DNA of 42,166 nt from Silvanigrellales bacterium (GTDB lineage Bacteria > Bdellovibrionota_B > Oligoflexia > Silvanigrellales > Silvanigrellaceae). The stretch is taken from positions 1 through 42,166 of the forward strand of contig JADCJN010000204.1 of NCBI GenBank assembly GCA_020247005.1. The letters run 5' to 3'. The notes beneath the pieces were generated by a model, which made no database searches, had not been told where the DNA came from, and worked only from the letters and a program-made list of their open reading frames with translations. This document shows positions 40,818-42,166 of this stretch, piece by piece; within the stretch, counting starts at the first letter, position 1, and each line of letters opens with the position of its first letter. The translations under genes were made by a program, and so were the position numbers.

Positions 40818-41842
40818 GCTTGCGCGCTCCCGTCAGCGTTGTTGTTGCAGCCTATAATGCGGAAGAAACTCTCGACTCGTGTTTGGAAGCACTCGCGAGT
40901 CAGCATGATTGGCGCGTGGGTGACGATTTCGAAGTCATTGTTGTGGATGATGGCAGCACCGACAAAACAGCCGAATTGGCTGAAAAACACCCTGTGCGGC
41001 TCATTCGCCTGAACGAAAATCAAGGCCGAGTGGTTGCACGAGAAACCGGCGTGGCAGCAGCAACCCACGAACGCGTGTTGATTGTCGATGCCCGTGTGAT
41101 TGTCGACCATGGGCTTTTGAAAGCACAGGATGCCATAGAAGGGCGCTGCCTCATGGCGGGAGACTTCGGAGAACGAGAACTCATGACGAGCTCGACTTTC
41201 GCATCGCGCATGGAACGCGTCTTCCTTCTTCTTCGCAACACATACTATGCGGGCGGGTATCCTCAGCATGTTGACGTGCTGGAAATTGATGCCAAGAACT
41301 TTTCTCGTTCCCCCAAAGGACTTGGCTGTGCGCGTATCGAAAAATCACTCTTCTTGAAACTTCAGCCCGAAGAAAAAGGCAAACACGTTAACGACGACAG
41401 CAAACTTCTTTGGGCACTGGTTCAAGAACACTCCATTCCATTGAAGCGATGCCTTGCCTTGAAAGTGCGTTACTTACAAAGAACATCTGGGCATTCCCTC
41501 CGATCGTGGCTTGTGGGTCGGGGTGTCCTTTTTGCTGATTTTGTATTCCCTCGAAACGTCATGGTTCAAGCACTTTTCCTGGCATCTTGGTTGGCAATTC
41601 TAGCATTCCCATTCCTGATGATTTTGCAACCCCGGATTCTTCTCGTTTTTCTTGGAGCGATAGTCGCCGGACTCCTTGCCCTGGGCGTTTGGATTTCAAA
41701 GCGACCCTTCGACGTGCCACTGCTTCTGGTTTCTCTGCCCGAAATCGGGCTAACGTTTTGGTGGGGATTGTCGAAGGGGGTTTGGTTGCGCTTCTGTCGC
41801 CGCTGGCGCGCGGAAAACGCTCCCTCGCACCCCCAAGGTTGA
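40814..41842 (+). CDS. GT2 glycosyltransferase with C-terminal membrane helices
   Basis: A 342-aa family-2 enzyme. VVVAAYNAEETLDSCLEAL opens the GT-A domain. FEVIVVDDGSTDKTAELA (~38-55) and RVLIVDARVIVD (~91-102) give the acidic sites; the second one is DAR rather than DxD. Residues ~245-315 form two to three hydrophobic helices, and a basic tail follows, so the protein is membrane-anchored like processive or polyprenyl-phosphate GT2s. The ATG overlaps the stop of the UPF0104-methyltransferase gene, so the three genes from 37945 are a coupled operon. The donor is unknown. Confidence 0.8.
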   Translation: MSLRAPVSVVVAAYNAEETLDSCLEALASQHDWRVGDDFEVIVVDDGSTDKTAELAEKHPVRLIRLNENQGRVVARETGVAAATHERVLIVDARVIVDHGLLKAQDAIEGRCLMAGDFGERELMTSSTFASRMERVFLLLRNTYYAGGYPQHVDVLEIDAKNFSRSPKGLGCARIEKSLFLKLQPEEKGKHVNDDSKLLWALVQEHSIPLKRCLALKVRYLQRTSGHSLRSWLVGRGVLFADFVFPRNVMVQALFLASWLAILAFPFLMILQPRILLVFLGAIVAGLLALGVWISKRPFDVPLLLVSLPEIGLTFWWGLSKGVWLRFCRRWRAENAPSHPQG

Positions 41843-41919
41843 CACCCGCATGCACCCACCCGAGAGTGTTGTGTGCGCGCTCGCAGAGCCTCTTGGAATG
41901 GGAAGTGCTTATGTATCGT

Positions 41920-41940
41920 CACCGCAGGGTTGCAGCGGTG
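41920..41940. repeat. Short inverted repeat after the GT2 gene
   Basis: CACCGC (41920-41925) and GCGGTG (41935-41940) could form a 6-bp stem with a 9-base loop, 78 bp after the GT2 stop. No T-run follows. It may be part of a transcription end or of the leader of the next gene; evidence is weak. Confidence 0.25.
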
Positions 41941-42009
41941 TGAGGTGCCAGTTTTCTGGTTGGAGAACGAGGCAGAATGTGAGCGACTTTCTGGTGAGGA
42001 GGCCTCGCC

Positions 42010-42166
42010 ATGGAAAAAGAGTTCGAAAAGTTCTGCAGCCGATTGAAACGCGAGCGTGAATGTTTTTATTCAAGAACAAAAGTTGCTTCTTGGATAAAGG
42101 AAGAAGGCCTCGATTGGCTCGAACACTATAGTGGTCCCATTCGTCAAGACAGGAAAATGGGTTTTC
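42010..42166 (+). CDS. 5' end of an unidentified gene (runs off the window)
   Basis: An ATG at 42010 is preceded by a perfect AGGAGG (41997-42002) with seven bases between, and the frame stays open for the remaining 52 codons. The visible N-terminus is charged (MEKEFEKFCSRLKRERE) and then contains TKVASWIKEEGLDWLEHYSG. There is no signal peptide or membrane helix, so the protein is probably cytoplasmic. I do not recognise the family. The separation of 167 bp from the GT2 gene suggests an independent transcript. Confidence 0.6.
   Translation, partial: MEKEFEKFCSRLKRERECFYSRTKVASWIKEEGLDWLEHYSGPIRQDRKMGF

Noticed and set aside
1-42166. JUMPstart/ops elements, insertion sequences, tRNAs, CRISPR repeats
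   Set aside because: Reading both strands I saw no GGCGGTAG-type ops site, transposase ORF, terminal inverted repeats, cloverleaf-like tRNA or regularly spaced repeats. Absence was judged by eye only.

Overview
The window is a large cell-surface polysaccharide locus (O-antigen, capsule or similar) of a Gram-negative bacterium. It has about 35 protein genes on both strands. Most sit in tightly packed operons whose stop and start codons overlap (ATGA or GTGA). Gram-negative character follows from an LpxD-like acyltransferase, a lipoprotein, and undecaprenyl-phosphate-linked Wzx/Wzy-type machinery. A DUF1592/DUF1588 lipoprotein with a CxxCH motif, paired with a Tat-exported DUF1552 protein, is best known from Myxococcota, Bdellovibrionota and Planctomycetota. 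A 'deltaproteobacterial' or Bdellovibrionota-type host is therefore my best guess, at low confidence.

Layout. (1) 1-4.5 kb: the end of an unidentified gene, a decayed AAA-ATPase tail, an LpxD-like acyltransferase (+), then a minus-strand pair: a DUF2142/GT-C-like membrane protein followed by a PIG-L deacetylase. (2) 4.57-10.93 kb: a WbuB-like GT4 (+) facing a minus operon of a DegT aminotransferase, a PglC-type phosphoglycosyl transferase, an O-antigen ligase/polymerase and a membrane UDP-GlcNAc 4,6-dehydratase. Together these could make and load a 4-amino-4,6-dideoxy-GlcNAc (bacillosamine-like) first sugar. (3) 11.3-18.0 kb: GT2 and a Wzx-type flippase (+), facing a minus operon of a methyltransferase, a GT-B of the CDP-glycerol-transferase type and two GT4s. 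(4) 18.1-28.8 kb: a plus operon of neuB, neuC, neuA (nonulosonic acid activation), a 67-aa ORF, a GT2, a DUF1919 protein, a Wzy-like polymerase, an SDR with a hydrophobic tail, a GMC-type flavoprotein and a GT-C-like membrane protein. (5) 28.8-32.9 kb (-): GalE, then a WecA-family transferase with an extra membrane domain, a DPM1-like GT2 and DUF2304. (6) 32.9-33.7 kb: no intact gene, but two minus-strand coding remnants. One is the first ~26 codons of a second, divergent copy of the WecA-family gene. (7) 33.7-42.2 kb: GT2 (-), the DUF1588/DUF1552 export pair (+), then a plus operon of a WecB-like epimerase, a fused LPG-synthase-TM/UPF0104 plus methyltransferase protein and a GT2, ending with the start of an unidentified gene.

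How it fits together. There are two initiating transferases of unrelated folds (PglC-like and WecA-like), two Wzy/ligase-like proteins, one Wzx and two 2-epimerase types. This looks like two polysaccharide routes, or one mosaic locus. The WecA remnant at 33.5 kb suggests that the central block (roughly 11.3-33.6 kb) replaced an older serotype cassette. The points most worth following are that scar, the SDR/GMC/GT-C trio, the UPF0104-methyltransferase fusion and the sugar identity implied by neuBCA next to a 4,6-dehydratase/aminotransferase pair. No RNA gene, CRISPR array, insertion sequence or phage gene was recognised.
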